Shown: in pieces, positions 44,046 through 53,267 of the stretch
Numbering within the stretch: position 1 is the stretch's first letter
Layout of the letters: each line of letters begins with the position of its first letter
Origin: Rhizobium rhizogenes
Lineage (GTDB): Bacteria; Pseudomonadota; Alphaproteobacteria; Rhizobiales; Rhizobiaceae
Assembly (NCBI RefSeq): GCF_002005205.3
Contig: NZ_CP019702.2
Span: forward strand, 1,864,001 to 1,928,000
Direction: 5' to 3'
Length of the DNA: 64,000 nt
Made by a program: the position numbers and the translations under genes
Notes under the pieces: model-generated
Told to the model about the DNA's origin: nothing
Seen by the model: only the letters and a program-made list of their open reading frames with translations
Databases searched by the model: none

Positions 44046-45356
44046 TTATCCCCGCAACGTCGGACGGTCGATGCCAAGGTGGTCGCGCAGCGTCGAGCCT
44101 TCGTATTCCTTGCGGAACAGGCCACGTTCCTGCAGAAGCGGCACGACCTCGCGGTTGAATTCTTCGAGCCCACCAGGGAAGAAGGGCGGCATGACGTTGA
44201 AGCCGTCGGCCGCGCCGTTTTCGAACCATTCCTGCATCCGGTCCGCCACGTCCTTGGCCGTGCCCATGACGATATGGTGGCCGCGTCCGGCGGCGACGCG
44301 CAGCGCCAGTTCGCGGATCGTCAGCTTTTCACGGCGCGCCAGTTCGGTCAGAAGTTCGGCGCGGCTGCGCAGCTGATCGGAGATCGGCAGGTCCGGCAGC
44401 GGGCCGTCGAGATCGTAATCCGCCAGGCTGTGGCCGATGCGTTCTTCAAGCAGCGGCATGGCGCTCTTGATATCCGTCCAGCGGTTCAGTTCCTTCAGCT
44501 TTTCACCGGCTTCCTCGAAGCTCCTGCCGATGATCGGCATGAAACCCGGCATGACGGCCACACTTGCCGGATCGCGGCCGAACTTTTCCACCCGCGCCTT
44601 GAGACTGGTGTAGAAGGCCTGCGCTTCGGAAATCGCCTGCTGTGCGGTGAAGACGATATCGGCGGTACGGGCGGCGAGATCCTGTCCCGGGCCGGAGGAG
44701 CCGGCCTGAATGAGAACCGGGTGTCCCTGCGGCGAGCGCGGAATATTGAGCGGCCCCTTGACCGTGAAATATTTGCCTTCGTGATTGAGGATGTGGACCT
44801 TTGCCGGATCGACATAGCGGCCCGCCTGCTTGTCCTTGATGAAGGCGTCGTCATCCCAGCTGTCCCAAAGGCCGCGAACGACGTTCACATATTCTTCGGC
44901 CACCGCATAACGCTCGTCATGCTCGGGGTGGTCCTTGGAGAAATTCGCCGCCGTGCGGGCATAAGAAGTGGTGACGATGTTCCAGGCCGCGCGGCCATGG
45001 CTCAAATGGTCGATGGACGCGAAGGCGCGGGCGGTGTGATAGGGCTCGCCATAGGTTGTGGAGGCCGTTGCGGCCAGGCCGATCTTGTCGGTCACCATGG
45101 CAAGCGCTGCGAGCAGGGTCAGCGGCTCGAAGCGCGCGATCATCGACGGATGGGCGTCGACGCCGCTGGTCAGGCCGTCGGCCAGGAAAACCATGTCGAA
45201 CTTCGCCGCTTCGGCCATTTTCGTAACGCGGGTGAGCAGATCGAGATTCTCGCTGCCGGCCTCCGCATCGGGGTGACGCCAGCCGGAAACGTGGTGCCCG
45301 GCGCCCTGCAGGAAAAGGCCGAGATGCATCTGTCTTTTGCGGGTCGTATTGGTCAT
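44046..45356 (-). CDS. FMN-dependent monooxygenase of the NtaA/SnaA/DszA family
   Basis: 436-residue flavin-using oxygenase of the bacterial-luciferase-like superfamily, NtaA branch. MHLGLFLQGAGHHVSGWRHP at the start, FLADG near 60, and SSGPGQDLAARTADIVF near 225 are family blocks. Such enzymes need FMNH2 from a separate reductase and cleave C-N or C-S bonds in nitrilotriacetate, EDTA, sulfones or similar compounds. No reductase gene is nearby. ATG 45356 has AAGG at a workable distance; ATG 45365 is too close to it. Last gene of the six-gene minus-strand operon. Confidence 0.88.
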   Translation of the reverse strand: MTNTTRKRQMHLGLFLQGAGHHVSGWRHPDAEAGSENLDLLTRVTKMAEAAKFDMVFLADGLTSGVDAHPSMIARFEPLTLLAALAMVTDKIGLAATASTTYGEPYHTARAFASIDHLSHGRAAWNIVTTSYARTAANFSKDHPEHDERYAVAEEYVNVVRGLWDSWDDDAFIKDKQAGRYVDPAKVHILNHEGKYFTVKGPLNIPRSPQGHPVLIQAGSSGPGQDLAARTADIVFTAQQAISEAQAFYTSLKARVEKFGRDPASVAVMPGFMPIIGRSFEEAGEKLKELNRWTDIKSAMPLLEERIGHSLADYDLDGPLPDLPISDQLRSRAELLTELARREKLTIRELALRVAAGRGHHIVMGTAKDVADRMQEWFENGAADGFNVMPPFFPGGLEEFNREVVPLLQERGLFRKEYEGSTLRDHLGIDRPTLRG

Positions 45357-45383
45357 GGGGATCATGCCTTCATGTCGGTCGGG

Positions 45384-46730
45384 TTATATTTCAGTTGCCA
45401 GAAGCGTCTCGAGCTTCCGGAGATCGGCTGCGGTTTTCATGCTCCGCACCAGTGCCGGAATTCCGGCGAATTTCTCATTGCCGCCGGTGGCATCGGCGAA
45501 TTTCTCCGTCGGATCGTCGATGCCCGGCAGGCCGTCGATGCGACGTGACAGCAATGTTCCGTCTTTCTTTGTCACATCGATGACCACGAAACGGGTGGTC
45601 GGGTCGGGCGACAGGCGGCGGGCTGTTTCGTCATGCCGGCGCGAGACTTTTGCCGAAAGTGTCAGCAGATCGGCGCGTGCCGGGCGCTCGTCGAAATGGC
45701 CGATGCCGAGTGCTCCGTCCGCGAGCGCTGCGGCGAAAACATATTCGGGGCTGAAGCGCGCATCGATGCCGGTGGCGGGCGTGGCGGTGCCGACAAGGGC
45801 GGCATCGCCGCCCGGCGGGAAGGTGATGACAACAGTTTCGATTTCGTCCGGCGTCAGATCATGCGCGTTGCGCAGTGCCAGCGCTCCAACGGCGACGGGG
45901 TGGGCGGCGGTGCAACAGGGAAAGGCCTTGAGGGTGAGGCCGGGCGAGACGATCTGCCAGGGTGCACCCCAGCCGGAGAGAACCCGTTTCGGTTGCTCGG
46001 CGCCGAAGGCGAAGGCCGAATAAAAGCCGATGGGATTTTCCAGAAAATCCGCTGCACCCTGAAAACCTGACCGAGCCAGCCGCGCCGCAGTGAGACCGGC
46101 GCGGGTGGCAAGCCCGGCATGAAGCGGCTTGGCATCGAACCCGAATTGCAGGCGAAGCCCGGCCGATTGCGTGGCGGCAAGGCCGAGTGCGGCGGCTGTG
46201 GTCTGCGGATCGAATTTCAGGAGATGGGCGATGGCAGCGGCAGCGCCGATGGGACCGAGCGTGGCGGTGGCGTGGAAGCCGTTTTCGTAATGTTTGGTGC
46301 CGAGCGACAGGCCAATCCGCGCCATCGTCTCCAGCCCGACAATATAGGCGGCGATGAAGGCGTCCGCCGTCGAATTTTCCTCCACCGCAACGGCCAGAAG
46401 CGCGGGAATGATGGCGACGGTGGGGTGACCACGCACGCTGCCATGCACATCGTCATAATCAAGCACATGGCCGGCATGGCCGTTGATGAGGGCGGCGGTA
46501 AAGACGTCGGTGCGCAGATCATGGCCGATGATACCTGCCGTGCCTGAGGTGCCCGAGGTAAAGCTGTCGATCAGGATTTGGGTGCTTCTGTCGGCAGCAC
46601 CGCCCAGCACGCAGGCGAAAAAATCGATCAGTGCCGTGCGGGCAATCGTCACCGCCTCATCGTCGCCTAGAGGATCAGACGCGGCGATGGCTTCGGCCAG
46701 ATGAAGGGTGAGTTTTTCCTCGGTGGCCAT
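45384..46730 (-). CDS. MmgE/PrpD family protein
   Basis: 448 residues of the MmgE/PrpD family, which includes 2-methylcitrate dehydratase, cis-aconitate decarboxylase and an iminodisuccinate epimerase described from Agrobacterium. The N-terminal helical domain carries INGHAGHVLDYDDVH near residue 78, where the conserved Asp and His that line the active site are found. An in-frame ATG lies at 46754, inside the ATPase gene; 46730 has GAGGGGA upstream and gives a normal N-terminus. With an amino acid importer before it and an NtaA-like monooxygenase after it, the epimerase type is the most attractive reading (inference). Confidence 0.87.
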   Translation of the reverse strand: MATEEKLTLHLAEAIAASDPLGDDEAVTIARTALIDFFACVLGGAADRSTQILIDSFTSGTSGTAGIIGHDLRTDVFTAALINGHAGHVLDYDDVHGSVRGHPTVAIIPALLAVAVEENSTADAFIAAYIVGLETMARIGLSLGTKHYENGFHATATLGPIGAAAAIAHLLKFDPQTTAAALGLAATQSAGLRLQFGFDAKPLHAGLATRAGLTAARLARSGFQGAADFLENPIGFYSAFAFGAEQPKRVLSGWGAPWQIVSPGLTLKAFPCCTAAHPVAVGALALRNAHDLTPDEIETVVITFPPGGDAALVGTATPATGIDARFSPEYVFAAALADGALGIGHFDERPARADLLTLSAKVSRRHDETARRLSPDPTTRFVVIDVTKKDGTLLSRRIDGLPGIDDPTEKFADATGGNEKFAGIPALVRSMKTAADLRKLETLLATEI

Positions 46731-46734
46731 GGCG

Positions 46735-47532
46735 TCAGATCCCCTCGCCATCATTGAGCCGTGCCGCCTGTCCTCCCAGACCCTTGACGAAGGCGTTGAT
46801 GCGCGGATTTGTCGAACGGTAGAAGATATGATCAGGCGTGCCCTGATCGACGATCAGGCCGTTTTCGGTAAACACGATCTTGTCGCTGATTTCTTCGGCG
46901 AAGCGCATTTCATGGGTGACGAGAATGCTGGTCATGCCGTCATTGACGAGATCGCGGATGACGGCGAGCACTTCACCCACGGTTTCCGGGTCGAGCGCGG
47001 AAGTGACCTCATCGAACAGCACCAGTTCCGGCCGCATGGCAAGCGCGCGGGCAATCGCCACGCGTTGCTGCTGGCCGCCGGAAAGCTGGCCGGGATAGGC
47101 ATCGACCTTCTGGGAAAGGCGGACCTTTTCCAGCAGTTCACGGGCATGACGCTCGGCTTCAGCCTTTGGTGTGCCGAGGATTTTGATCGGCGCGATGGTG
47201 ATGTTTTCCATGACAGTCAGATGCGGGAAGAGATTGAACTGCTGGAAGACGATGCCGATGCGCTTGCGCAGTGCGATGCGCTCGGCCTCGGTCTTCAGCT
47301 GGTCTACCCGGGTGCCACCAACGGTGATCTTGCCCGATTGCGGGATGAGCAGGCCGTTGATGCAGCGCAGGATGGTGGATTTGCCGGAGCCGGAAGGGCC
47401 GATGATGGAGACGGCGTCGCCCTTGTTGACCGTAAGGTCTATGCCTTTCAGGACCTGATTGTCGCCGAAGGAGAGATGAATCCCTTCGAGTTCGACAAGC
47501 GCTTTGGCGGTTTGTGGTGCGGATGCGGACAT
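46735..47532 (-). CDS. Polar amino acid ABC transporter ATP-binding protein
   Basis: 265 residues of the GlnQ/HisP class. Walker A GPSGSGKST at residues 45-53, signature LSGGQ at 150-154, and Walker B VLFDEVTSALDPE at 171 onward (Val instead of the usual Pro after DE, as in a subset of the family). A TTG 12 bases earlier is in frame; ATG 47532 is preferred. It pairs with the permeases at 47545 and 48324. Its stop lies 5 bases inside the start region of the MmgE/PrpD gene. Confidence 0.94.
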   Translation of the reverse strand: MSASAPQTAKALVELEGIHLSFGDNQVLKGIDLTVNKGDAVSIIGPSGSGKSTILRCINGLLIPQSGKITVGGTRVDQLKTEAERIALRKRIGIVFQQFNLFPHLTVMENITIAPIKILGTPKAEAERHARELLEKVRLSQKVDAYPGQLSGGQQQRVAIARALAMRPELVLFDEVTSALDPETVGEVLAVIRDLVNDGMTSILVTHEMRFAEEISDKIVFTENGLIVDQGTPDHIFYRSTNPRINAFVKGLGGQAARLNDGEGI

Positions 47533-47544
47533 GGCTTGTTCCAA

Positions 47545-48327
47545 TCAGCGGGAGGCGAAGCGCCGCTCGAGGCGCTGCGTGAAACGGGAGACGGGATAGC
47601 AGAACAGGAAGAACGCCATCAGAACGGTGAGATAGACCACGACGGTGAAGTCATTGCGCTGCACGGCGGTGCTGGCATCTGTCGCGGCATGCAGCAGTTC
47701 ATGCACGCCGACCAACGAGGCGAGCGCCGTGCCCATGGTGATTGACGCGTAAAGGTTCATCCATGGCGGCAGCGAGCGCTTCACGCATTGCGGCAGGATG
47801 ATCCAGCGCAGCGTCTGATTGCGCGAAAAGCCCAGCCCCTGGGCGGCTTCCCATTGCGCCGTCGGAATGGACTGGATGGCGCCGCGGGTGATTTCGGCGA
47901 TATGGGCGCTGGCGGGAATGGCAAGCCCGACGACGGCCTTGATCCAGTCCGGGAAGGGGATGTAATTGCCAAAGGCGACGATCTCGAAGGGGAAGATGTA
48001 GGTCGCGGCAAAGATCAGAACCAGATGCGGGGCGTTGCGGAAAATCTGCACATAGGTGAGCGCCGGCGCGCGCACGAGGCGGTAGGGCGCAAGCTCCATG
48101 ATGCCGAGCAGGACGCCGATGAAGGTGCCAATCGCGATCGCCAGAATGCTGATCAGCACATTCATGGCGAAACCCTTGCCGAGATAGGGCAGCCATTCGA
48201 GCAGCACCTGTCCGAGCGACGGATCGAGGATCAGCCACAGCACGACGGCGATCAGAACGCCGAGCAGCAGAATGGTGCCGAAAGGCGGCTTCTTTGCCGC
48301 CTGTGTTGGAGAAACCACCGCGCTCAT
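47545..48327 (-). CDS. Polar amino acid ABC transporter permease
   Basis: 260 residues of the HisM/GlnP family: a hydrophilic tail, then five membrane segments. The EAA-like loop QWEAAQGLGFSRNQTLRWII is near residue 165, followed by LPQCVKRSLPPWMN. The start codon overlaps the stop of the other permease gene (ATGA). The two permeases form the membrane channel of one importer. Confidence 0.93.
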   Translation of the reverse strand: MSAVVSPTQAAKKPPFGTILLLGVLIAVVLWLILDPSLGQVLLEWLPYLGKGFAMNVLISILAIAIGTFIGVLLGIMELAPYRLVRAPALTYVQIFRNAPHLVLIFAATYIFPFEIVAFGNYIPFPDWIKAVVGLAIPASAHIAEITRGAIQSIPTAQWEAAQGLGFSRNQTLRWIILPQCVKRSLPPWMNLYASITMGTALASLVGVHELLHAATDASTAVQRNDFTVVVYLTVLMAFFLFCYPVSRFTQRLERRFASR

Positions 48328-49067
48328 TGGCCGAACCCCGGAACCGCAAGACGCCGTTCAAGCCAGAGACCGGCCCTTGCGACGATAAAATTGATGACGC
48401 TGAAGAAGATGAGAATAACGAGCATCAACTCGACCACATTGTCGCGCTGTGTCCAGATCAGGATCGAGGCATAGGTGATTTCACCCACCGCGATCGCCGA
48501 GCCGACCGTGGTGAGCTTCACCAGATTGACGAGATTGTTGATGATCGAGGGCAGGGCAGTGCGGATTGCCAGCGGAAATTCGACGTAACGCAGCACTTCG
48601 AAGGAGCTGAAACCGATCGCGCGCGCCGCTTCGATGGTGGTGGCCGGCACCGCTTCGATGCCGCCGCGCAGCGCTTCCGCGTGGAAGGCGGCAATATGCA
48701 GGCCGGTGACGGCGACGACCCAGAAGAACGGGGTGAGCGGATTGTTCTGCGCGCCGCCCAATGCATTGGAAATCAGCATGTTGAGCACGAGGAAACCGCA
48801 CATCAGCTGCACCAGTGTCGGCGTGTTGCGCGTCAGCTCCACATAGGCGCGCACGGGACCGGCGAGCCAGACCTTGCCCGATGTCAGCATGGCGGCGAAA
48901 ACAAAGCCGAAGACGAGGCTGAGCGGCAAAGTGACGGCGACGAGGATGAGCGTCATCTTCATGCCGTCAAGCCAGATCTGAACCTCGTAGCCGCTGTTCA
49001 GAAAATCATAGTTGAGGCCGAGATGCGCGGTGAGTTCAATGAAGCGCGCTGTAAATGAATCCTGCAT
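48324..49067 (-). CDS. Polar amino acid ABC transporter permease
   Basis: 247 residues of the same permease family as its downstream partner, with the family block RNTPTLVQLMCGFLVLNMLI near residue 78 and the EAA-like loop TIEAARAIGFSSFEVLRYVE near 142. First permease gene in the operon; 193 bases separate it from the binding-protein gene, enough for an attenuating site, though I do not see a perfect hairpin there. Confidence 0.93.
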   Translation of the reverse strand: MQDSFTARFIELTAHLGLNYDFLNSGYEVQIWLDGMKMTLILVAVTLPLSLVFGFVFAAMLTSGKVWLAGPVRAYVELTRNTPTLVQLMCGFLVLNMLISNALGGAQNNPLTPFFWVVAVTGLHIAAFHAEALRGGIEAVPATTIEAARAIGFSSFEVLRYVEFPLAIRTALPSIINNLVNLVKLTTVGSAIAVGEITYASILIWTQRDNVVELMLVILIFFSVINFIVARAGLWLERRLAVPGFGQ

Positions 49068-49260
49068 CGGAAATCCATGCTGTTATTGCGGGTGCCGCCC
49101 GGCGGGCGGCGCCAGAATGGCCTGCCTTGTTATAAAGCAGAAAAGAACGGCAGGCGAAACCGGCCGTTCCTGATGGTCAGGGGAAATCACTCCGCTCTTT
49201 TGCCGTCGTCCTCACCTGTGATGGGGACGGGCAGATAGCGGAAAAGCCCTGCTCCTGTCC

Positions 49261-50100
49261 TTATTGGGCGGCAGAGAGCTTCTTCTGCTGTTCTTCCATG
49301 TAGCCGATGCTCGGCAGGCGGTTGGCCTTGGCGAATTCGAGCATCTTGCCGGAGGCGTGCAGTTCCTTGACGATCTTGTCGAGTGCGGCCTGGGTATCGC
49401 TTTCACCCTTGCGCAGCCAGATCACGGAATCGGAAGGGATGAGGTCGGTGGGGATAAGGATGCCATAATCCTTCCACTCGTCGGCGCGGTCCTGCAGCAT
49501 CAGGCTCAGCGTGCCGTTGACGTGGACGGAGACATCGCAATTGCCGCCCTTCAGCGCCAGCAGCGATTCCGGCTGGCTCGGCAGGGCCTTTACCTGTGCG
49601 CCATATTCCTCGATCAGCGGCTGGGTGTAGTTCGACCCTTGCGAAACGCAGGCGATCTTGCCCTTCAGGTCCGGCCAGTCCTTGATACCACTGTCCTTGC
49701 GGCCGATGGCTGCGCCGCCCTGGCGGTCATAGGGGGTGGGCACATAATCGAGGGTTTTGGCGCGCTCTTCCGTGTATTGCATGTTGGCGATCAGAATATC
49801 GACCTTGCCCTGCTGCAGGAACTGCACGCGGTTGGGCGGGGTAACGGTTTCTGTGACCAGCTCGACACCGAGGCCGGCGGCCAGCGCCTTGGCCACATCG
49901 ATGTTGAGGCCCTTCTGTTCCTGCGTCTTCGGATCGATAAAGCCGAAGGGCGCGCCCGATAGGATCACGCCGACGGTGAGCTTGCCGCGACCCTTGATCC
50001 GGTCGAGCGTTGCATCCGCATGGGCGGCGGTGGCCATCGAAGCGATGACGACGGTTCCGGCGATGAGTTTTGCGGCAAATCTGGAGAAAGAGAGGGCCAT
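49261..50100 (-). CDS. Polar amino acid ABC transporter substrate-binding protein
   Basis: 279 residues of the family 3 periplasmic binding proteins (HisJ/GlnH-like). Signal peptide MALSFSRFAAKLIAGTVV, with cleavage likely after ATAAHA (about residue 28). GRGKLTVGVILSGAPFGFID near 37 and PPNRVQFLQQGKVDILIANM near 90 are typical. A frame extends 72 bases upstream, but ATG 50100 has AAGGAAA before it and makes a proper signal peptide. First gene of the six-gene operon that ends with the NtaA-like gene. Confidence 0.92.
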   Translation of the reverse strand: MALSFSRFAAKLIAGTVVIASMATAAHADATLDRIKGRGKLTVGVILSGAPFGFIDPKTQEQKGLNIDVAKALAAGLGVELVTETVTPPNRVQFLQQGKVDILIANMQYTEERAKTLDYVPTPYDRQGGAAIGRKDSGIKDWPDLKGKIACVSQGSNYTQPLIEEYGAQVKALPSQPESLLALKGGNCDVSVHVNGTLSLMLQDRADEWKDYGILIPTDLIPSDSVIWLRKGESDTQAALDKIVKELHASGKMLEFAKANRLPSIGYMEEQQKKLSAAQ

Positions 50101-50501
50101 GGGTATTTCCTTTTGATTGTAGATGGAAACTACATGAGGCACCCGCCAAGAGCGAGAATTGGCATTGCGCAAAAAATACTATGAATAAAATCGTGTTCCA
50201 ATAAAGCTTAGAGGGCGAAAAAATATCCTAATAATTTTAAATCGTAGAATCCTGTTCTTTGGTCGCGCTGTCTGCATCTGGCCGTAAGGCCGCGCGGGAC
50301 AATCCGGACGCCGTTTGCCGGCCAAATGGCCGAAGGGAAAACGAGCGAATACCGCTTGTTTCTTCTCCCCGAGGGGGAGAAGGTCACGGCAGCGGGATGA
50401 GGGGGCTACGGTAGAGATATCCGGAGAGCTGGCCCCCTCATCTGATCCTTCGGGCCTTCTTCTCCCCGGCGGGGAGAAGAAGCAAGCGGCACGCCCTGTG
50501 C
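50101..50501. other. Intergenic region with promoter area and large repeat
   Basis: 401 bases between two minus-strand genes. The part nearest the binding-protein gene (50150-50265) is markedly A+T-rich and is the likely promoter of the amino acid importer operon. Bases 50352-50489 are a rhizobial repeat. No gene seen. Confidence 0.6.
50352..50489. repeat. Large rhizobial intergenic palindromic repeat
   Basis: 138 bases with nested inverted arms. Outer: CCGCTTGTTTCTTCTCCCC (50352-50370) with GGGGAGAAGAAGCAAGCGG (50471-50489), one mismatch. Inner: GATGAGGGGGC (50396-50406) with GCCCCCTCATC (50432-50442). Each outer arm also folds on itself (TTCTCCCC with GGGGAGAAG). The motif set is a dispersed repeat type that I recall as common in Rhizobiaceae; it has no coding capacity. 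Confidence 0.8.
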
Positions 50502-52790
50502 TTATCTCCCGGCGTTATAAGCCGCGATCGCCGCCATGTTGACGATATCGCTGTCCTTGGCACCCATCGAGGTGATCTGCACCGACTTGTCGAGGCCGAC
50601 GAGCAGCGGGCCGATGACGGTTGCGCCGCCCAGTTCCTGCAGCATCTTGGTGGAGATGGAGGCGGAATGGATGGCCGGCATGACCAGAACGTTGGCCGGG
50701 CCGGAAAGCCGGGCGAAGGGATACTGGCTCTGCATGCGGTGATGGTTCAGCGCCACATCGGCCGACATCTCGCCGTCGACCTCGAAGTTGACATTGCGCC
50801 GGTCGAGGATTTTCACCGCCTCGCGCACTTTGTCGGAACGCTCGCCGGTCGGCTGGCCGAAGGTGGAATAGGCGAGCATGGCGACGCGCGGCTCATAGCC
50901 GAAACGGCGGGCGAGGCCGGCTGCCTCTTCGGCGATATCGGCAAGGTCGTCGGCCGATGGCATGTCATGCACGGCGGTATCGGCCACGAAGACCGTGCGG
51001 TTGCGCGAGACAACAAGCGAAACGCCGATGACGCGATGGCCGGGTTTGGTGTTGATGCAGCGGCGGATATCCTCGAGCGCCGTCGAGTAATTGCGGGTAA
51101 CGCCGGTGACCACGGCGTCCGCATCGCCCATCGCCACCATGCAGGCAGCGAAATGGTTGCGGTCATTGTGGATCAGGCGCTGCACGTCACGCAGCAGGAA
51201 ACCACCGCGCTGCAGCCGCGCATAGAGATAATCGACATAGGCATCGACGCGGCTGGAGAGGCGGGCATTGGTGATCTCGATATTGGCGCGGTCGAGATCG
51301 ATGCCGGCACGTTCCGCATTGGCCTTGATGATATCGTCGCGGCCGAGCAGGATGGCGGTGCCAAGCCCTTGAGCGGTAAACGAAATCGCCGCGCGCATAA
51401 CCTGTTCTTCTTCCGCTTCGGCAAAGACCACGCGCTTCGGCGAGCGGCGCACGCGCTCGTAAAGGCGCTGCGTCGTCGAGGCCATCGGGTCGCGGCGGGC
51501 GGAAAGCTCGCGGGCATAGGCGTCGAGGTCAGGCAGTTCGCGCCGGGCGACGCCGGTTTCGATGGCGGCTTTCGCCACGGCCACCGGAATGGCCGAGATC
51601 AGGCGCGGATCGAACGGAACCGGAATGATATATTGCGGCCCGAAGCGCGGGCGGTTGCCCTGATAGGCTGCTGCGACATCATCAGGCACGTCCTCACGGG
51701 CAAGATCGGCCAGCGCCTGCGCGGCGGCGATCTTCATCGCATCGTTGATCTGGCTGGCGCGCACATCGAGCGCGCCGCGGAAGATGTAGGGGAAGCCGAG
51801 GACGTTGTTGACCTGGTTCGGATAATCCGAACGACCGGTCGCCATGATGGCGTCGTCACGGACGCGCGAGACTTCTTCGGGGGTGATTTCCGGGTCCGGA
51901 TTGGCCATGGCGAAGATGATCGGCTTCGGCGCCATGGACCGGATCATCTCTTCACTGAAAGCGCCCTTCTGGGAGAGGCCGAACACCACATCCGCGCCCT
52001 TCATGGCTTCCGCCAGCGTGCGATTGTTGGTTTTCACCGCGTGGGCGGATTTCCACTGGTTCATGCCTTCGGTGCGGCCCTGATAGATCACGCCCTTGGT
52101 GTCACAGAGCGTGATGTTTTCCGGGTTGAAGCCCATGGCCTTGATGAGGTCCATGCAGGCAATCGCCGCAGCACCCGCGCCGTTACAGACCAGCTTGGTG
52201 GTCTTGAAGTCGCGGCCCGTCAGTTCGATGGCGTTGATGAGGCCGGCGGCGGCGATGATGGCGGTGCCGTGCTGGTCGTCATGGAAAACGGGAATATCCA
52301 TCAATTCGCGCAGGCGGCTTTCGATGATGAAACATTCCGGCGCCTTGATGTCTTCCAGATTGATGCCGCCGAAGGAGGGGCCGAGGTAGCGCACGCAATT
52401 GATGAATTCATCCGCATCCTCGGTATCGACCTCAAGATCGATGGAATCGACATCGGCGAAACGCTTGAAGAGGACGGATTTGCCCTCCATGACCGGCTTG
52501 GAGGCGAGCGCGCCGAGATTGCCAAGCCCGAGGATCGCCGTGCCGTTGGAGATGACGGCGACCATGTTGCCGCGTGTCGTATAATCGTAAGCGGTCGCCG
52601 GATTTTCGGCGATGGCTTTCACCGGCACGGCCACGCCAGGCGAATAGGCGAGCGACAGATCCCGCTGCGTCGCCATCGGCTTGGTCGGGGTGATTTCCAG
52701 TTTTCCCGGTCTGCCTTCCGCGTGGAAATCCAGGGCTTCCTGATCCGTAACCGATGTTCTTGTGCTGGCGGGTTTTGGCGTGTCGGACAT
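50502..52790 (-). CDS. maeB: Malic enzyme with phosphotransacetylase-like domain
   Basis: 762 residues, the two-domain form usual in rhizobia and in E. coli MaeB. Residues 1-430 are the malic enzyme: [13 protein letters not shown] with the catalytic Tyr near 50, [15 protein letters not shown] with the catalytic Lys near 98, the metal-binding pair in FHDDQHGTA near 170, and the nucleotide-binding VCNGAGAAA near 200. Residues 440-762 resemble phosphate acetyltransferase but serve regulation by acetyl-CoA in known homologues. It converts malate to pyruvate and CO2; NAD or NADP preference cannot be told here. No good Shine-Dalgarno precedes the ATG. Confidence 0.92.
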   Translation of the reverse strand: MSDTPKPASTRTSVTDQEALDFHAEGRPGKLEITPTKPMATQRDLSLAYSPGVAVPVKAIAENPATAYDYTTRGNMVAVISNGTAILGLGNLGALASKPVMEGKSVLFKRFADVDSIDLEVDTEDADEFINCVRYLGPSFGGINLEDIKAPECFIIESRLRELMDIPVFHDDQHGTAIIAAAGLINAIELTGRDFKTTKLVCNGAGAAAIACMDLIKAMGFNPENITLCDTKGVIYQGRTEGMNQWKSAHAVKTNNRTLAEAMKGADVVFGLSQKGAFSEEMIRSMAPKPIIFAMANPDPEITPEEVSRVRDDAIMATGRSDYPNQVNNVLGFPYIFRGALDVRASQINDAMKIAAAQALADLAREDVPDDVAAAYQGNRPRFGPQYIIPVPFDPRLISAIPVAVAKAAIETGVARRELPDLDAYARELSARRDPMASTTQRLYERVRRSPKRVVFAEAEEEQVMRAAISFTAQGLGTAILLGRDDIIKANAERAGIDLDRANIEITNARLSSRVDAYVDYLYARLQRGGFLLRDVQRLIHNDRNHFAACMVAMGDADAVVTGVTRNYSTALEDIRRCINTKPGHRVIGVSLVVSRNRTVFVADTAVHDMPSADDLADIAEEAAGLARRFGYEPRVAMLAYSTFGQPTGERSDKVREAVKILDRRNVNFEVDGEMSADVALNHHRMQSQYPFARLSGPANVLVMPAIHSASISTKMLQELGGATVIGPLLVGLDKSVQITSMGAKDSDIVNMAAIAAYNAGR

Positions 52791-53267
52791 GGGCTGAGCG
52801 TGCTTTCGTGTCGATAACAGTGTAAAAATATCCGTCGTTGTTATTGTATTTTTCGCGCGCCTGCCAAGCCTTGAATGTTGTTCAGTGCAGCAAATTTAAC
52901 GCGGGGGAAATTTGCGGCCGTTTCAATCGATTAAGTCGATATTCTTAACCTCGCGCCGGGTTCGTGGGTTCCGGGTGCCACCGGCCGGCCGCGGATGCGG
53001 CTTCTTGGGACGCCGAGATTTCCGCGATCCCCGGAGATGTTTTCGCGGCGAATTGTGCGGAACCTCGCAAGCCATCTCGCGTTAGCGAAACGGGTCCCCA
53101 GGCAATCGACATGTCCTCCAAATGCCCCGCCGCTCGTTCACCAAGCTTTCACAAGGCGAATTTATGAGCTTGCGCTTGTCCGCCCGTAAACCGATGATGG
53201 CGGCATTGGGAAATATGTATATTGTCCGGCGCGCCGGGAAATTTTTTGATGTTGGAAAGGTTTTGTC
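52791..53267. other. Divergent intergenic region, no gene recognised
   Basis: 477 bases between the malic enzyme gene (leftward) and the mannose-1-phosphate guanylyltransferase gene (rightward). Promoters for both must lie here. CCGG-CGCG-CCGG at 53226-53237 followed by six T residues (53242-53247) is a small terminator-like or leader hairpin 20 bases before the GTG start. Short frames through the region are not convincing. Confidence 0.5.

Noticed and set aside
50667-52817. 716-codon plus-strand open frame
   Set aside because: Antisense to the malic enzyme gene, which has all catalytic motifs.
52964-53189. Short plus-strand frames upstream of manC
   Set aside because: Two overlapping frames with no ribosome-binding site or protein-like composition.
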